64,000 bases of DNA from Dioscorea cayenensis subsp. rotundata (lineage: Eukaryota > Streptophyta > Magnoliopsida > Dioscoreales > Dioscoreaceae): NCBI RefSeq assembly GCF_009730915.1, contig NC_052475.1, positions 28,705,016 to 28,769,015 on the forward strand. The letters are read 5' to 3'. The notes below the pieces were generated by a model, which was not told the origin of the DNA, did not search any database, and was given only the letters and a program-made list of their open reading frames with translations. The translations under genes were made by a program, and so were the position numbers. Shown in pieces: positions 62,462 through 64,000 of this stretch (position 1 is its first letter; each line of letters opens with the position of its first letter).

Positions 62462-62710
62462 TCAAGAGGGGCAGATCTCAAGGAAGACTGGGAGCCTGCG
62501 TTTCTGGCTGGACCCGTAGAGCACGCGGTTGATGACAGCCTCCTCCTCCTCAGTAGGCGGCCAAACGAAGGATGGTGGCTCCCGTGGTGGCACAGTGGGA
62601 GTGGTCGAGGCTTTTGCGGCGAGCGCTAGAGCGGCAGCGATCGGTGGGGGTATGTAGCGGCCCTTGCTCCCGGCTGTAGCTTGTGCATGTTTAGAACCCT
62701 GGTTACCCAT
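62462..62710 (-). CDS. Small protein with predicted N-myristoylation site, function unknown
   Basis: An 82-residue single exon beginning MGNQGSK, which fits the N-myristoylation consensus (Gly2, Ser6) and would tether it to membranes. The middle is Ala/Pro-rich, with REPPSFVWPPTEEEEAVINR at about 43-62 looking like a conserved acidic/aromatic segment, and a basic SSQKRRL near the end. The frame is clearly less AT-rich than its flanks, which supports coding. I do not recognise the family. A GTATCA donor-like site lies just past the stop, so an alternative spliced C-terminus is possible. Confidence 0.6.
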   Translation of the reverse strand: MGNQGSKHAQATAGSKGRYIPPPIAAALALAAKASTTPTVPPREPPSFVWPPTEEEEAVINRVLYGSSQKRRLPVFLEICPS

Positions 62711-64000
62711 TATGAAAGGAAGTGAGTCAGAAGGAGACTGAATTTAAGATTCTTAGTACTAGATGATGAGGTAATTAACTTTTAGGGTTAAGTTTGGGAT
62801 CCTTTCCAATATATGCAAATATTTTCCATATATATATATATAGAATTCAAAACCTATATATAGATATAGATCTATATATGTATGTTTCTGTGGATATAGA
62901 GATAAAAATGAAGTAGAGAATTCAAAATATTATATTTAAATATATAGATATATATATATTTACATGTATGTAAAATTCAAAGGTATTTTATCATGTATGT
63001 AAAATTCAGTTAAAAAAAATAATAATAATAAAAAAAAATCCTCCTCACGTTTCTCCATCCCCACCTTAAATTGGATAAGGGAGAGAATCCCCCATTCTAT
63101 GGAGATTGAGAAATAATTTAATAATAAATATAAAAAAGTTAATAAAATAAATTCATGATATTATTTTTAAAATAATAACGATAATAAAAATAAAAAGCTT
63201 AATATAATATAATAACAATAACAACAATATAAAGCTAATCGAATACAATTAAAATATAAAATTTTAACAAAACAAATACATAAAAAATAAAAAATAAAAC
63301 CTTAACAAAAACAGATAAAAAAAAAACCTTAATATTTTAACACACTATTAAATATAATTATATTTATTAATAACCTAATTTTTGTTATCTTTTTATTAAA
63401 TTTATATTTATTCGTACATTTAATTTTTATCTGAATTGAGATCCCATAGGATGAGAAGTACTTTCTTACTTCTCACTGCACTACAAAATCTAAGTATTTT
63501 TTTTCTATTCTTTCTATTCCGGAAAAGAAAACTAATAATCCTTTGACGAAAAGACAAATCCTTGCTCCAAAAAAAAAGTTCACCCTTAGATTAAATTTTT
63601 GAATCCCTCATTGACTCATTGTCAAAGATATTATAATTAACTAAGTTACATGAATTCTAATGTGTTTGGTCTTCTCTGAAGCCTAAGCTTAATTTTGTTT
63701 TTTCATTAAGTAATAATAACATCTGATAATGCATACATAATTCTATCTAGCAAAACAGAAATACGAGTTTCCCCTAGTAGATTAACCATTTATTGAATGA
63801 TTTAATTTTAAGCTGTATACTTGGGTTAGCGGTAAGTTGGATATTTGGGCTAGTGTAAGTTTCACTGAAACACACTTAAAAGCATTTTTTTCATTGGATT
63901 TTTTTTGTTGTAATTATTAATACTATTAGATTTAAAAATCAATATTAAGTATTCACCTTTATAGAATCAAACATTATGGGCCATTTTTACTGGCAAAGAA
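62711..64000. other. AT-rich upstream and intergenic DNA
   Basis: It starts with the promoter of the small gene. Very AT-rich, with TA-based repeats between 62.83 and 62.96 kb. No gene seen to the window end. Confidence 0.5.
62963..63008. repeat. Short direct repeat
   Basis: CATGTATGTAAAATTCA occurs at 62963-62979 and 62992-63008, 29 bp apart. Confidence 0.8.

Noticed and set aside
1-64000. CRISPR arrays, bacterial operons, riboswitches, organelle DNA inserts
   Set aside because: Spliced plant genes throughout. No regularly spaced repeats and no plastid or mitochondrial gene sequence recognised.

Overview
This is a 64 kb piece of flowering-plant nuclear DNA. It has spliced genes with GT-AG introns, an organellar-type PPR gene, a plastid shikimate-pathway gene, a plant actin-related protein, a cytochrome P450 of the CYP78A type, plant L1-type LINEs, MITE-like repeats and very AT-rich intergenic DNA full of (TA)n, (TTA)n and (CT)n tracts. 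The markedly GC-rich CYP78A exon 1 set in AT-rich DNA leans towards a monocot, but I cannot name the species. Exon boundaries were placed by hand from GT/AG sites, reading phase and protein-family continuity.

Layout. 0-4.6 kb (-): gene for an ATPase-less, FtsH/M41-protease-like membrane protein, with its 3' end outside the window and a MITE-like insert in intron 1. 5.2-8.8 kb (+): ARP7, divergent from the previous gene across a promoter region of about 0.6 kb. 9.1-9.8 kb (-): a 160-residue protein with a signal peptide or anchor. 11.3-11.7 kb (+): a SAUR-like intronless gene. 12.46-14.43 kb (-): a 5'-truncated LINE with a perfect 13-bp target-site duplication. 15.6-16.1 kb: a decayed copy of the 3' part of the DRG GTPase gene, abutting the stop codon of a PPR gene (16.1-18.5 kb, -). 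19.3-25.0 kb (-): the intact DRG1-type GTPase gene, ten exons, one GC-AG intron. 25-30 kb: gene-poor DNA with a local duplication, tiny LINE tails and a cluster of G-box/ABRE-like palindromes. 30.5-34.9 kb (+): shikimate kinase. 35.1-36.7 kb (-): Gfo/Idh/MocA-family oxidoreductase, convergent with shikimate kinase. 36.8-43 kb: gene-poor. 43.2-44.9 kb (+): CYP78A P450. 45-52 kb: gene-poor, with a pair of related MITE-like hairpin elements in (TA)n tracts. 51.97-58.73 kb (-): an apparently full-length but frameshifted two-ORF LINE with a perfect 13-bp target-site duplication. 60.8-61.2 kb (-): a 130-residue cysteine-rich conserved plant protein. 62.5-62.7 kb (-): a small protein with a predicted N-myristoylation site.

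The genes are mostly unrelated housekeeping functions: chromatin (ARP7), translation-associated GTPase (DRG), organelle RNA (PPR), plastid aromatic amino-acid synthesis (shikimate kinase) and growth control (CYP78A). They do not form one pathway. The DRG, PPR and shikimate kinase trio matches a neighbourhood I recall from Arabidopsis (At4g39520-39540), so it may be old conserved microsynteny, here disturbed by a local duplication. I saw no evidence of a wholly new multi-gene system. The most unusual material is the PPR/DRG-fragment junction and the LINE family with a shared 3' hairpin and a size series of insertions.
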